Source: Hathewaya limosa (lineage in GTDB: Bacteria > Bacillota > Clostridia > Clostridiales > Clostridiaceae). From it: DNA of 64,000 bases. Below are positions 43,816 to 53,219 of this stretch, piece after piece. Where the stretch lies: contig NZ_JAUSWN010000002.1 of the NCBI RefSeq assembly GCF_030815255.1, positions 147,713-211,712 of the forward strand, read 5' to 3'. Position 1 is the first letter of the stretch. Each line of letters begins with the position of its first letter. The notes under the pieces were generated by a model. That model searched no databases and was not told the DNA's origin. It saw only the letters and a program-made list of their open reading frames with translations. The position numbers and the translations under genes were made by a program.

Positions 43816-44349
43816 TTATTTTTCTCCATCTTTACTTTTTTCTTTGCTTTTATAATTATTTATAGCTTCTTCTAAAACTTCTTCTTCTTCCTCTGATAAA
43901 TCATATCTTGAAATTCCTTTATCAATAGGTTTAGCATAAGATGTGCTTTCATTTCTACCATATATACCAGTTATAATTATACCATCGTTTTCACTATCCA
44001 ATAATGCTATTGAATAACTTAAATCTGCTCCAACATCATCAAAGGCCTGATATCTCTTTATTGCTGTTTTTTGGATACATCTATTTAATCTATCATCAAA
44101 TTCACCAAATCTACTTGCAACAGAATCCATAGATCCCTTAGCATCCTCTATCTTCTCTAAATAATCAACAATAAGTCCTTCTAAATTTTTATTGTTTACC
44201 CCTCTCATCATCTTTCTATATCTTTTCTCTAGTTTATTTGTTTTTACTAAAACTATAATAAAGAATATAAATTGTAAAAGTATAATTGCACCTAATGCTA
44301 TTAATATTAACTCCATATTTGATGTCGCAAAGTTCTTTAAAAATTCCAA
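43816..44349 (-). CDS. DUF4446 domain protein
   Basis: 177 residues with one N-terminal transmembrane helix (about 14-36), a coiled segment, and a soluble DUF4446 domain with FDDVGADLSYSIALLDSENDG. An acidic Lys/Glu end follows. Function unknown; the gene is usually next to soj-spo0J, as here. Start is TTG at 44349 with AGGAAGAG upstream. One parS site lies between it and spo0J. Confidence 0.85.
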   Translation of the reverse strand: MEFLKNFATSNMELILIALGAIILLQFIFFIIVLVKTNKLEKRYRKMMRGVNNKNLEGLIVDYLEKIEDAKGSMDSVASRFGEFDDRLNRCIQKTAIKRYQAFDDVGADLSYSIALLDSENDGIIITGIYGRNESTSYAKPIDKGISRYDLSEEEEEVLEEAINNYKSKEKSKDGEK

Positions 44350-44391
44350 GTCTAACTCTTCCTTTCCTGTTGTTTATATATACTTTATAAA

Positions 44392-44407
44392 TGTTTCACG
44401 TGAAACA
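44392..44407. promoter_or_regulatory. parS site
   Basis: Perfect 16-bp palindrome TGTTTCACGTGAAACA, the ParB (Spo0J) binding site, beside the spo0J stop codon. Confidence 0.97.
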
Positions 44408-44408
44408 T

Positions 44409-45281
44409 TTATATGTTTAACATATCTAATATTCTTTGAAGTTCTTCCTGAGAATAATATTCTATTTGTATTTTTCCTTTTTCTTTTCCTTTAGTATTTA
44501 CCTCTACCTTTGTTCCAAAGTAATCTTGAAGCCTATTTTGGATATCTTTGATAAATGGAGATACTTTAGGTAATGTCTTTCCTTTATTATCCCTATTTTC
44601 ATTTATATGCTTAACAAGTAACTCTACCTGTCTAACTGATAGATTTTCATCTATAATTTTTTTAGCAATTTCATTTTGAAGATTAGCATCATTTAATCCT
44701 AGTAATGCTCTACCATGACCTTCCGAAATAACCCCATCTACTAAATATTCCTTTACTGTTTTATCTAGATTTAATAACCTTAGAGAATTAGCTATCGCTG
44801 TTCTTGATTTTCCCATCTTTTCACTTAATTGTTGTTGGGTTATTTTTAAGTCTTGTATAAGTTTATCATAAGCTAAAGCTTCCTCGATAGGATTTAAATC
44901 TTCTCTTTGAATATTTTCAATAAGAGATAATTTTAAGACTTCATCATTTCCTATATCCTCTAATATAACAGCGGGAACTTCTTTTAAATTAGCTAATCTT
45001 GCAGCTCTCCATCTTCTTTCTCCAGCTATTATTATGTAAGTTTTATTTTCTAATCTTTTTAAAATTAATGGTTGTATTATTCCATTTTCCTTAATTGATT
45101 TAGATAATTCACTTATTTTTTCGTCATCAAAGCTTTTTCTTGGTTGCTCAGGATTAGGCTTAATTAAATTAATCCACACTTTATTTACAGATGATGTTTG
45201 CCTTTCCTTCTCTTGTGTATTATTAGGTGTTTGGGGAATTAATGCTCCTAACCCTTTTCCTAGTCCATATTTTTTACTCAA
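44409..45281 (-). CDS. spo0J: Chromosome partitioning protein ParB
   Basis: CTP-dependent clamp that spreads from parS and helps segregate the origin. N-terminal basic KYGLGKGLGALIP for Soj contact, GERRWRAA CTP motif (near 83), helix-turn-helix TQQQLSEKMGKSRTAIANSLRLL, and a C-terminal dimer domain. The start is TTG at 45281, with AAAGGAGG eight bases upstream, overlapping the soj stop by 8 bases. Two parS sites flank the pair. Confidence 0.96.
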   Translation of the reverse strand: MSKKYGLGKGLGALIPQTPNNTQEKERQTSSVNKVWINLIKPNPEQPRKSFDDEKISELSKSIKENGIIQPLILKRLENKTYIIIAGERRWRAARLANLKEVPAVILEDIGNDEVLKLSLIENIQREDLNPIEEALAYDKLIQDLKITQQQLSEKMGKSRTAIANSLRLLNLDKTVKEYLVDGVISEGHGRALLGLNDANLQNEIAKKIIDENLSVRQVELLVKHINENRDNKGKTLPKVSPFIKDIQNRLQDYFGTKVEVNTKGKEKGKIQIEYYSQEELQRILDMLNI

Positions 45282-46056
45282 CCTTTAAAACCTCCTTTTG
45301 CCTCTTTATAAACTCTTCAGTAACCTTCTTAAACGCCTTAGCACCTTTACAATTACCATCATAAAGTGCTATAGGTAATCCATAGCTTGGTGCTTCTGCT
45401 AATCTAATATTCCTATTTATAACATTTTCATAAACCTTGTCATTAAAAAATTCTCTTACTTCTTGAGAAACTTCATTGCAAAGTCTTGTCCTATTATCGT
45501 ACATAGTCATAATTACGCCTTCAATATCTAATTTAGTGTTAAGACCCATTTTTACTAAATTAAATGTATTCATTAATTGTCCTACTCCTTCTAATGCATA
45601 AAATTCACATTGAATTGGTATTAATACGCTATTAGCTGCTGTTAATGCGTTAATTGTTAATACACCAAGTGATGGAGGACAATCCATAAAAATAAAATCA
45701 TAATTACCTTTTATTTCTTCTAATTTATTTTTCAATATAGTTTCTCTATTTTGTGCATCTATAAGTTCTACCTCTGCTCCTGCTAATTCCATGGTAGATG
45801 GTGCTATAAAAAGGTTTTCAACCAAATCGCTTTCTATAATAATATCATTTAAAGATATGTCTGTAGTCAATACATCATACATAGATTTTTCTATATTACT
45901 CTTGTCTATACCTAAGCCGCTTGTAGTATTTCCTTGAGGATCTATATCTATAGTTAATACCCTATAACCCTCTAATGCTAAAAAAGTACACAAATTTATA
46001 TTAGTAGTTGTTTTTCCAACTCCACCTTTTTGATTAAAAATACATATCGTTTTCAC
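45274..46056 (-). CDS. soj: Chromosome partitioning ATPase ParA
   Basis: Walker-type ATPase that acts with Spo0J on origin segregation and modulates DnaA. Deviant Walker A motif KGGVGKTTT at the N-terminus, FMDCPPSLG as Walker B and SPIQCEFYALEG-like segment follow the family. GTG start at 46056 with AGGGGTGA upstream. Overlaps spo0J; upstream lies a parS site and then noc. Confidence 0.96.
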   Translation of the reverse strand: MKTICIFNQKGGVGKTTTNINLCTFLALEGYRVLTIDIDPQGNTTSGLGIDKSNIEKSMYDVLTTDISLNDIIIESDLVENLFIAPSTMELAGAEVELIDAQNRETILKNKLEEIKGNYDFIFMDCPPSLGVLTINALTAANSVLIPIQCEFYALEGVGQLMNTFNLVKMGLNTKLDIEGVIMTMYDNRTRLCNEVSQEVREFFNDKVYENVINRNIRLAEAPSYGLPIALYDGNCKGAKAFKKVTEEFIKRQKEVLKVE

Positions 46057-46220
46057 TCAATCACCCCTACCTTTTTTAATTAATCCTAAAATGGTCTTTC
46101 TATAACATCATTTATAAAAATTAATTCAATTTATATTATTCTAATAAACATCCTATATTTTTATTATATAGTTTAAAAGAAAATATTAAAAGATAAAAAT
46201 CAAAATAAAACTTAAATTAA

Positions 46221-46236
46221 TGTTTCACGTGAAACA
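46221..46236. promoter_or_regulatory. parS site
   Basis: Perfect 16-bp palindrome TGTTTCACGTGAAACA, upstream of soj and identical to the site at 44392-44407. Confidence 0.97.
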
Positions 46237-46250
46237 TTAATTTAAAATAA

Positions 46251-46311
46251 GGCTATATCTATATAAATAATTGAACTTTAAATAATTGGTCCAATTATAT
46301 AAGACATAGCC
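46251..46311 (-). terminator. Long hairpin after noc
   Basis: Stem 46251-46260 with 46302-46311 (one G-U) plus inner AT-rich pairing. It ends the noc transcript before soj. Confidence 0.6.
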
Positions 46312-46338
46312 ATCAAAAAATTTTTATTAAATTTTATA

Positions 46339-47127
46339 TTACTTAGAATCTTTCTTAGGAATAATAACAGTAACTTGAATAGCATCATCAAGATCTTTAG
46401 ACGTATATTTAGCACTTATACCATATTTATCAAATACCTGTTTTATTGTATTCATATATACTCTAGGACTAAAAATACTTTTTATTTTTTTCTTACTATC
46501 TGCTGCAATCTCTTCATGAGCCAACTTTAGTAATTCCCTGTCTATAAGTTCCTCAGTTTTTTTAACATTTAATCCATCTTTAACAACCCTCTGTAAGACT
46601 TTTAACTGCAACTGTTTATCTGGCAACTTTAACAATGCCCTTGCATGTCTCTCTGTTAAATTGTTTTCTATTAAAATTTTCCTTAATTCTTTATCTAGTC
46701 TTAAAACTCTAAGTTTATTAGCAATGGTGGATTGTTTTTTTCCTATTACTTCCGCTAATTGTTCTTGTGTATATGAATGATCTTTTATTAAATTTTGATA
46801 TGCCTCTGCTTCTTCTAAAAAATTTAAATCTTCTCTTTGCAAATTTTCTAATAAAGCTAATACGGCTGATTCCTTATCGTCAACATTTATAACCAAGGTT
46901 GGTACTTCTTTTAGTCCAACTAATTTAGCTGCCCTATAACGTCTTTCCCCTGCAACTAATTCAAAACTATAATCCCCTAATCTTCTTACAGTTAAAGGTT
47001 GAAGAATTCCATAAGCCTTTATTGATTGAGCCAATTCCTTTATAGACTCATCATTAAAAACTTGTCTTGGTTGATATATATTAGGAACTATATTTTCAAC
47101 TGGAATATAACATATACTATTATCCAT
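46339..47127 (-). CDS. noc: Nucleoid occlusion protein Noc (ParB paralogue)
   Basis: ParB-type clamp that blocks division over the nucleoid. GERRYRAAKL (near 60), helix-turn-helix YTQEQLAEVIGKKQSTIANKLRVL, and a C-terminal dimer region. At 262 residues it fits Noc, and its place before rsmG matches B. subtilis. The ATG at 47127 follows a hairpin: GGAGGGGG lies beyond it (see separate entry). A TTG at 47169 in frame would read through the Shine-Dalgarno, which argues against it. Confidence 0.88.
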   Translation of the reverse strand: MDNSICYIPVENIVPNIYQPRQVFNDESIKELAQSIKAYGILQPLTVRRLGDYSFELVAGERRYRAAKLVGLKEVPTLVINVDDKESAVLALLENLQREDLNFLEEAEAYQNLIKDHSYTQEQLAEVIGKKQSTIANKLRVLRLDKELRKILIENNLTERHARALLKLPDKQLQLKVLQRVVKDGLNVKKTEELIDRELLKLAHEEIAADSKKKIKSIFSPRVYMNTIKQVFDKYGISAKYTSKDLDDAIQVTVIIPKKDSK

Positions 47128-47163
47128 ATGTATTTTCCCTACAAATCGTAGGGACCCCCCTCC
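47128..47163 (-). promoter_or_regulatory. Hairpin between Shine-Dalgarno and ATG of noc
   Basis: GGAGGGGGG is followed at once by a 7-bp perfect stem (47148-47154 with 47136-47142, loop 5) and then 8 bases to ATG at 47127. Folding the hairpin gives a normal 8-base spacing. Confidence 0.5.
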
Positions 47164-47335
47164 TTCCAATGATTAATCCCTTATTATAAAATAAATTTTT
47201 AGTTTAATTAATAAACTAAACTTGCGTTTTCTAATTATTTACAAATAACTCCATAAAATATCTCTTACCTTATACATATACTTATATTTTATACTTTATA
47301 GTAAAATTTGGCAATATAAAAACTTAATTTTCACT

Positions 47336-48055
47336 TTATTTTATAGGTTTTTTATTTGCCGTTCCTGCTTTTCTTGGATATTGTTTAGGTGTATTCTTTA
47401 TTTTTTTAATTACAACTAGATTATGATTTAAATCACTACCCTCTATTTCTACAGGAATAACCTTTTCAACTTTTCCACCTAAAGTTGTAATTGCCTTTTT
47501 TCCTTCAGATAATTCATCATCAACTGCTGGTCCTTTAAGTGCAACAAAATGTTTATCTACGTTTACATAAGGTAGACAGAATTCGCTAAGTACAGCTAAA
47601 TTAGCAACTGCCCTTGATACAACAATATCAAATTTCTCCCTATATTCGGACTTAATTGCAAAATCCTCGGCCCTTCCATGTATAGTAGATATATCTTGAA
47701 GTCCTAAATCATCTATAACTATATTTAAAAAATTAATTCTTTTATTTAAGGAATCTAATAAAACCATTTTACAATCAGGATTTACAATTTTCATTGGTAT
47801 ACCTGGAAATCCTCCCCCTGTTCCTATATCTATTATAGTTTTAGCTTTTTTTATTTCTTCACATTTAAATATTTTTATAGAATCGATAAAATGCTTCTTT
47901 ATAATCTCCTCATCTTCAGTAATAGAAGTTAGATTGACCTTTTTATTCCATTCCTTTATTAAATCTTTATAACATATAAACTGATTATACTTTTTCTCGT
48001 CAAATTCTAATCCTACATCTTCACAAGCTTGTTTTAAAATATCAAAATATTGCAT
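47336..48055 (-). CDS. rsmG: 16S rRNA (guanine527-N7)-methyltransferase
   Basis: Methylates G527 of 16S rRNA. SAM motif IDIGTGGGFPGIP near residue 70, VVSRAVANL near 150, and a basic C-terminus. 239 residues, the usual length. AGGAAGG before ATG. It lies between mnmG and noc, with a hairpin on each side. Confidence 0.96.
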   Translation of the reverse strand: MQYFDILKQACEDVGLEFDEKKYNQFICYKDLIKEWNKKVNLTSITEDEEIIKKHFIDSIKIFKCEEIKKAKTIIDIGTGGGFPGIPMKIVNPDCKMVLLDSLNKRINFLNIVIDDLGLQDISTIHGRAEDFAIKSEYREKFDIVVSRAVANLAVLSEFCLPYVNVDKHFVALKGPAVDDELSEGKKAITTLGGKVEKVIPVEIEGSDLNHNLVVIKKIKNTPKQYPRKAGTANKKPIK

Positions 48056-48127
48056 ATAGTCCTTCCTTTCTTAGTACTTAATATATTTTTCAATCTTCTG
48101 AATTGTATAAAATATATTAAGTGTATT

Positions 48128-48163
48128 ATGCCACGTTTAGTTTGTATTACTTAAACGTGGCAT
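48128..48163 (+). terminator. Plus-strand terminator between mnmG and rsmG
   Basis: A 12-bp perfect stem (48128-48139 with 48152-48163) with its T-run on the plus strand, while the neighbours are on the minus strand. It may end an antisense transcript. Confidence 0.55.
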
Positions 48164-48175
48164 TTTTTATTAAAA

Positions 48176-50047
48176 TTATTTTCTATTTAATTGTTCTAAA
48201 TATATAAGTAATACTGATACATCCGCAGGAGAAACCCCAGAAATTCTAGAAGCTTGACCTATATTATCGGGTCTTATATTATTTAATTTTTGGATAGCTT
48301 CTATTCTAAGTCCTTTAACATCACTATAATTAATGTTCTCTGGTAACTTTCTCTTTTCAAATTTTTTAAATTGATTTACCTGTTCTAATTGTTTATCTAT
48401 ATATCCTTCATATTTAGACATAATATTTACTTGTTCTTGAACATTATATGGCAAATTCGGCCTTTCTATATCTAAATCTTTTATAATAAAATAATCTAAC
48501 TCTGGTCTCTTTATTAATTCATATAAGCTTATAGGTTTTTTAAGTGTTGTAGATCCTTTGCTTTCTAGGAATTCTACAACCTCTTTCTTTCCAGTTATCT
48601 GTATAGATTTAAGTCTTTGAATTTCTGATTCAATTTGCTCTCTTCTCTTTTTAAATCTAGCATATCGTTCTTCTGAAACTAATCCACAGTCATATCCCAT
48701 GTCTGTCAATCTTAAATCTGCATTATCCTGTCTTAATATTAGCCTATATTCAGAACGTGAAGTCATCATTCTATATGGTTCATTTGTTCCTTTAGTAACT
48801 AAATCATCTATTAAAACCCCTATATAAGCATCTGATCTATTCAATATTAATGGTTCCTTATTTAGTACTTTCCTAGCGGCATTTAGACCAGCTATAAGTC
48901 CTTGACATGCAGCCTCTTCATATCCAGAACTTCCATTAATTTGTCCACCAGAAAATAATCCGCTTATATTTTTAAATTCTAAAGATAACTTTAACTGAGT
49001 CGGATTTATACAATCATATTCTATAGCATATCCAGTTCTCATAACTTCTACATTTTCAAGACCTGGTACAGTTTTTAACATTGCTAACTGTACATCTTCT
49101 GGTAATGAACTTGACATACCTTGAACATACATTTCCTCTGTATCTAATCCTTCAGGTTCAACAAAAATTTGATGTTGTAGTTTATCAGGAAATCTCATTA
49201 CTTTGTCTTCTATAGATGGACAATATCTTGGACCTGTGCTCTTTATTGAGCCATTATATAATGGGCTCCTATGTATATTATTTCTTATTACTGAATGGGT
49301 TTCATCATTGGTATAAGTTAAATAACAAGGTACTTGTTCCTTTTCTAATTCTTCATTTAAGAATGAGAATGGAACTACTTGTTTATCCCCTTCTTGAATT
49401 ACCATCTTAGAAAAATCTACCGAACGTCTATTTATCCTACACGGTGTACCTGTTTTAAACCTTCTCAATTCAATTCCCGCCTCTTGTAAACTATCTGAAA
49501 GAAATTTGGCAGAACTTAAACCTGATGGTCCTTCTTCGTATTGAACATCACCTATAATTATTTTTGATTTTAAATATGTACCAGTTGTCATTACTACTGT
49601 TTTGGTATTAAAGTAAGCTCCATTTTTAGTTAGAACCCCTTTAACTTTATTATTCTCTATATCAATCTTTATAACTTCTAATTGTCTTAATACTAAATTT
49701 TCCTGTTTTTCTATTACTTTTTTCATACTCTCAGAATACTTTCTTTTATCCGCCTGAGCTCTTAATGAATGTACTGCTGGCCCTTTTGAAGTGTTAAGCA
49801 TTCTTGATTGAATAAATGTTTTATCAATGTTAATACCCATCTCTCCGCCAAGAGCATCTATTTCTCTTACTAGATGCCCTTTAGCAGTTCCACCAACATT
49901 AGGATTACATGGCATCATAGCTATACTATCCAAATTTATAGTACACATTAATGTCTTACATCCTAATCTAGCTGCTGCAAGTGCTGCCTCACAACCTGCA
50001 TGACCTGCACCAATTACAACAACATCAAATTCTCCTCCTATATACAT
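48176..50047 (-). CDS. mnmG: tRNA uridine-34 5-carboxymethylaminomethyl modification protein MnmG
   Basis: FAD enzyme that with MnmE modifies the wobble uridine of tRNAs. FAD motif VIGAGHAGCEAALAAARLG at the N-terminus, GTAKGHLVREIDALGG, and GSSGYEEAACQGLIAGLNA are typical; the C-terminal domain binds MnmE. The ATG at 50047 (MYIGGEFD) gives 623 residues and has AGGTG upstream; the TTG at 50071 is less likely. It starts 8 bases after the mnmE stop. Confidence 0.96.
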   Translation of the reverse strand: MYIGGEFDVVVIGAGHAGCEAALAAARLGCKTLMCTINLDSIAMMPCNPNVGGTAKGHLVREIDALGGEMGINIDKTFIQSRMLNTSKGPAVHSLRAQADKRKYSESMKKVIEKQENLVLRQLEVIKIDIENNKVKGVLTKNGAYFNTKTVVMTTGTYLKSKIIIGDVQYEEGPSGLSSAKFLSDSLQEAGIELRRFKTGTPCRINRRSVDFSKMVIQEGDKQVVPFSFLNEELEKEQVPCYLTYTNDETHSVIRNNIHRSPLYNGSIKSTGPRYCPSIEDKVMRFPDKLQHQIFVEPEGLDTEEMYVQGMSSSLPEDVQLAMLKTVPGLENVEVMRTGYAIEYDCINPTQLKLSLEFKNISGLFSGGQINGSSGYEEAACQGLIAGLNAARKVLNKEPLILNRSDAYIGVLIDDLVTKGTNEPYRMMTSRSEYRLILRQDNADLRLTDMGYDCGLVSEERYARFKKRREQIESEIQRLKSIQITGKKEVVEFLESKGSTTLKKPISLYELIKRPELDYFIIKDLDIERPNLPYNVQEQVNIMSKYEGYIDKQLEQVNQFKKFEKRKLPENINYSDVKGLRIEAIQKLNNIRPDNIGQASRISGVSPADVSVLLIYLEQLNRK

Positions 50048-50055
50048 ATGTACAC

Positions 50056-51432
50056 CTACTTTCCTAAACAAAATTTAGAGAATATTTTATGTATAATATC
50101 CTCTTCTAGAGTATCCCCTGTTATTTCTCCTAAGTTACTCCATGCATTTCTTAAATCTATAGATGCTAAATCGATAGCAAATACTGTTCTTAATGTATCT
50201 AATGAACTTTCTAAGTTCTCTTTTGCTCTTATTAATGCCTCTTTGTGTCTATTATTAGTTATAAATATATCATCAGAATTTATTTCCCCTTTAAAAAACA
50301 TATCTTTAATAATATTTTTTAAAGTGTCTATTCCTTCTCCTGTTTTAGCTGAAATTTTATAGACTTTTTCTTTCGGTAAAAGGTCTAAAACATCCTCTTT
50401 TACTTTAGAATCTAAATCTGACTTATTTAATAACACAACATAATTCTTATCTTTTATGTGATTAAAGATTTCCATATCTTCTTCATCAATCTCTCTGCTT
50501 AAATCCATCATGAATACAATTAGATCAGCCTCTTCTATCTTTTCCTTAGACTTCTCTACTCCAATTTTCTCTACTATGTCTTCTGTTTCTCTTATTCCTG
50601 CAGTGTCAACTATTTGTACTGGAACACCACTTAAATTAATATATTCTTCAATTACATCTCTTGTAGTACCTGGAACATCAGTTACTATAGCTCTCTTTTC
50701 TCTTAATAATGCATTTAGAAGAGATGATTTACCTACATTAGGTTTACCTACAATTACAAGTTTTAGACCTTCTCGTATAATTTTACCCTCTTCAGCGTAT
50801 TCAAGAAGTTCATCTATTTTTTGTAAAATTTCAGTCAAATCTTTTGTTGCTTGTTCATTAGTTACCTCTTCTAGATCGTCTTCTGGGTAATCAACTGTAG
50901 CTTCAATATGTGCTATAACCCCTAATAATCTATCTCTAAGCTCAGATATTTCCTTGGAAATTTTACCCTCAGATTGCATAACCGCAGATTTTGCACTTAA
51001 CTCAGTTTTAGCTTGAATTATATCAATTACAGCTTCTGCCTGACTTAAATCAATTCTTCCATTTAAAAATGCCCTTTTAGTAAATTCTCCAGGCTCTGCT
51101 AACCTAGCTCCTGCCTTTATTACCTCTTTTAATATACTATTAGTAACTACAACTCCACCATGACAATTAATTTCTATAGTATCTTCTGCTGTAAAGCTCC
51201 TAGGCCCTTTCATATAAGTAACTATAACTTCATCTAGGTCCTTCCCTTCACCATCTACTATATATCCATATCTCATGGTATAAGTTTTTATATCTTTAAT
51301 ACTTCTATTATTTTTTCCTCTAAAAATCTTATCTATTATATCTATAGCTTTACCGCCAGATAATCTTATAATTGATATACCACCCTCACCCATACTTGTA
51401 GCAACAGCAGCAATAGTATCAAATTCTTTCAT
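50056..51432 (-). CDS. mnmE: tRNA modification GTPase MnmE
   Basis: GTPase partner of MnmG in wobble uridine modification. N-terminal folate-binding domain (about 1-120), helical domain, inserted G domain with GKPNVGKSS (near 225), DVPGTTRD, DTAG and NKSD, and a C-terminal CxGK motif (FCLGK). 458 residues, full length. AAAGGA before ATG. Directly upstream of mnmG. Confidence 0.97.
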   Translation of the reverse strand: MKEFDTIAAVATSMGEGGISIIRLSGGKAIDIIDKIFRGKNNRSIKDIKTYTMRYGYIVDGEGKDLDEVIVTYMKGPRSFTAEDTIEINCHGGVVVTNSILKEVIKAGARLAEPGEFTKRAFLNGRIDLSQAEAVIDIIQAKTELSAKSAVMQSEGKISKEISELRDRLLGVIAHIEATVDYPEDDLEEVTNEQATKDLTEILQKIDELLEYAEEGKIIREGLKLVIVGKPNVGKSSLLNALLREKRAIVTDVPGTTRDVIEEYINLSGVPVQIVDTAGIRETEDIVEKIGVEKSKEKIEEADLIVFMMDLSREIDEEDMEIFNHIKDKNYVVLLNKSDLDSKVKEDVLDLLPKEKVYKISAKTGEGIDTLKNIIKDMFFKGEINSDDIFITNNRHKEALIRAKENLESSLDTLRTVFAIDLASIDLRNAWSNLGEITGDTLEEDIIHKIFSKFCLGK

Positions 51433-51606
51433 ATTCTCTATCCTTTCATAAAAATAGTGAAAACAAAATATCTATATGATTTTATCATATATATATTAAT
51501 ATATAAATGGTAATTGTTATGGATTTATTAAATATACTAGTATATTTATTTGCCCAAAATATAAATTTTAATTCATTTTTTATAAAAAATATCTATATTA
51601 TTAACA

Positions 51607-51636
51607 AAGGCTGCTGACTTATTTGTCAACAGCCTT
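51607..51636 (-). terminator. Terminator of the rpmH-rnpA-yidD-yidC-jag operon
   Basis: A 12-bp stem with one mismatched pair (51607-51618 with 51625-51636) right after the jag stop. Confidence 0.65.
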
Positions 51637-51641
51637 AACTT

Positions 51642-52271
51642 TTATGCTTTCTTTTTTAATTCAATAACAACTCTTCTAAAAGGTTCGTCACCTTCACTAT
51701 AAGTTTTAACATAAGGATTATCTTGAAGTTCAGAGTGTATTATTCTTCTCTCATAAGGATTCATAGGCTCTAATTTAACTGTTTTCCCATAATTTTTAAC
51801 TTTTTTAGCTAATTTATCGGCAAGCCTTATTAAAGTCTCTTCTCTTTTCTTTCTATACCCTTCAGTATCTAAAGTTATTCTCTTATATCCTTCTTCCATA
51901 CCTTTGTTTACAGAAAGACTCACTAAATATTGTAGTGCATCTAGTGTCTCTCCTCTGTAACCTATTAGTATTCCCATGTCATTTCCATTAAGATTGATAT
52001 ATAGATTATCTTCTGTCTCTTTTATATCTATTGTGGCTTCAATATTCATAGACTTTAATACATTTTCTAAAAACTCTCTTGCCTCTTTTTGAAAATCCTT
52101 TTTAAGCGTAACCTTAATTTTAGCAAGTTTAGTTCCTAGTATGTTTAAAAAACCTTTACAACCTTTTTCTATTACTTCAATTTCTACTTTATCTTTTGTT
52201 GTATCTAATTGTATCAAAGCCTTTTCTATAGCTTCTTCTACATTTTTTCCAGTAATCTCTAAGGTTTTCAC
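51642..52271 (-). CDS. jag: RNA-binding protein Jag (KhpB)
   Basis: RNA-binding protein involved in cell-elongation and mRNA control in relatives. Jag-N domain (about 1-50), a KH domain with GILIGYRGETLDALQYL (near 105) and R3H domain with LEPMNPYERRIIHSEL (near 165). The GTG at 52271 fits the family start (VKTLEITGKNVEEA) with AGGTG upstream; another GTG at 52280 is possible. Downstream of yidC. Confidence 0.93.
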   Translation of the reverse strand: MKTLEITGKNVEEAIEKALIQLDTTKDKVEIEVIEKGCKGFLNILGTKLAKIKVTLKKDFQKEAREFLENVLKSMNIEATIDIKETEDNLYINLNGNDMGILIGYRGETLDALQYLVSLSVNKGMEEGYKRITLDTEGYRKKREETLIRLADKLAKKVKNYGKTVKLEPMNPYERRIIHSELQDNPYVKTYSEGDEPFRRVVIELKKKA

Positions 52272-52325
52272 TATAAACACCTGCCTTCCTTATTAATACT
52301 ACCTTTTGAAAGCAAACTTAAAATT

Positions 52326-52985
52326 TTAATTATCTTCTTTTTTAATCATCTTAATTATTAAGAGGTTCTGTAAAATCTGAATTATGTTACTAGTTACCCA
52401 GTAAACTCCTAATGCAGATTTTAGTGGAACTGTCATGACTGTAATCATAATAGTCATTGTTATATTCATAGTAGTTGTCTGTTTTTTTGCAGCCTCATCT
52501 ACTGCTGGTGTAGGTGTAACTTTACTAGTTAAATAAGTAGTAGCACCTGCTAGTAAAGGCAGAATGTATAACTTATCTGGTTGAGCTAAATCCTTTAGCC
52601 ATAGGAACCCGGCACCTTGAATACCTGTTAAACTATTAAAAACACCATAAAGCGCATACAAGATAGGAAGTTGGATTAGAAGAGGTAAACACCCTGACAT
52701 AGGATTTACACCTTTTTCCTTATATAACTTCATAACTTCTTCATTTGCTTTTTGTGGATTGTTTTTGTATTTATTTTGAATTTTTTTCATTTCTGGTGCA
52801 ATTTCTGAACTCTTAATCATAGATTTAGTAGACTTATAGTTTAATGGTAATAGTATAAGTTTTATTAAAATTGTTATAGCTATTATAGTTAAACCATAAG
52901 ATAATCCTACATCATGAACACCAGCAGAAACAAACTTATGTATAAACTCAAAAAATTTAGCTATCTGTTCTACTAAAAAACTCAC
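52326..52985 (-). CDS. yidC: Membrane protein insertase YidC
   Basis: Inserts proteins into the membrane with SecYEG. 219 residues with five hydrophobic helices, including LSYGLTIIAITILIKLILLPL and MSGCLPLLIQLPILYALYGVF. The conserved positively charged groove lies in the first. No lipoprotein Cys is visible at the start, as in other clostridial forms. GTG start with AGGAGGG upstream. Preceded by yidD. Confidence 0.94.
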   Translation of the reverse strand: MSFLVEQIAKFFEFIHKFVSAGVHDVGLSYGLTIIAITILIKLILLPLNYKSTKSMIKSSEIAPEMKKIQNKYKNNPQKANEEVMKLYKEKGVNPMSGCLPLLIQLPILYALYGVFNSLTGIQGAGFLWLKDLAQPDKLYILPLLAGATTYLTSKVTPTPAVDEAAKKQTTTMNITMTIMITVMTVPLKSALGVYWVTSNIIQILQNLLIIKMIKKEDN

Positions 52986-53006
52986 CGAAAAAGTCCCTCC
53001 TAGAAT

Positions 53007-53216
53007 TTATTTCACGGGGTCATACCCGCCTTTATTAAAAGGATTACATCTTAAAATTCTCTTTATTGCCATAAATCCACCTTTTAAAGCTCCATATTTT
53101 TCAATAGCTTCAATAGCATATTGAGAACATGTAGGGTAAAATCTGCAACAAGCTGGTTTTAAAGGTGATATATATTTTCTATACAATTTAATAAGAAAAA
53201 TAAGAATTCTTTTCAT
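53007..53216 (-). CDS. yidD: Membrane protein insertion efficiency factor YidD
   Basis: 69 residues, amphipathic N-terminal helix and a Cys-rich core: PLKPACCRFYPTCSQYA...NPFNKGGYDPV, the family hallmark. Helps YidC-dependent insertion. Four bases separate it from rnpA. Confidence 0.95.
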   Translation of the reverse strand: MKRILIFLIKLYRKYISPLKPACCRFYPTCSQYAIEAIEKYGALKGGFMAIKRILRCNPFNKGGYDPVK

Positions 53217-53219
53217 ATA

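Noticed and set aside
46057..47335. Noc-binding site (ATTTCCCGGGAAAT type) near noc
   Set aside because: No such palindrome was seen; only parS sites are present.
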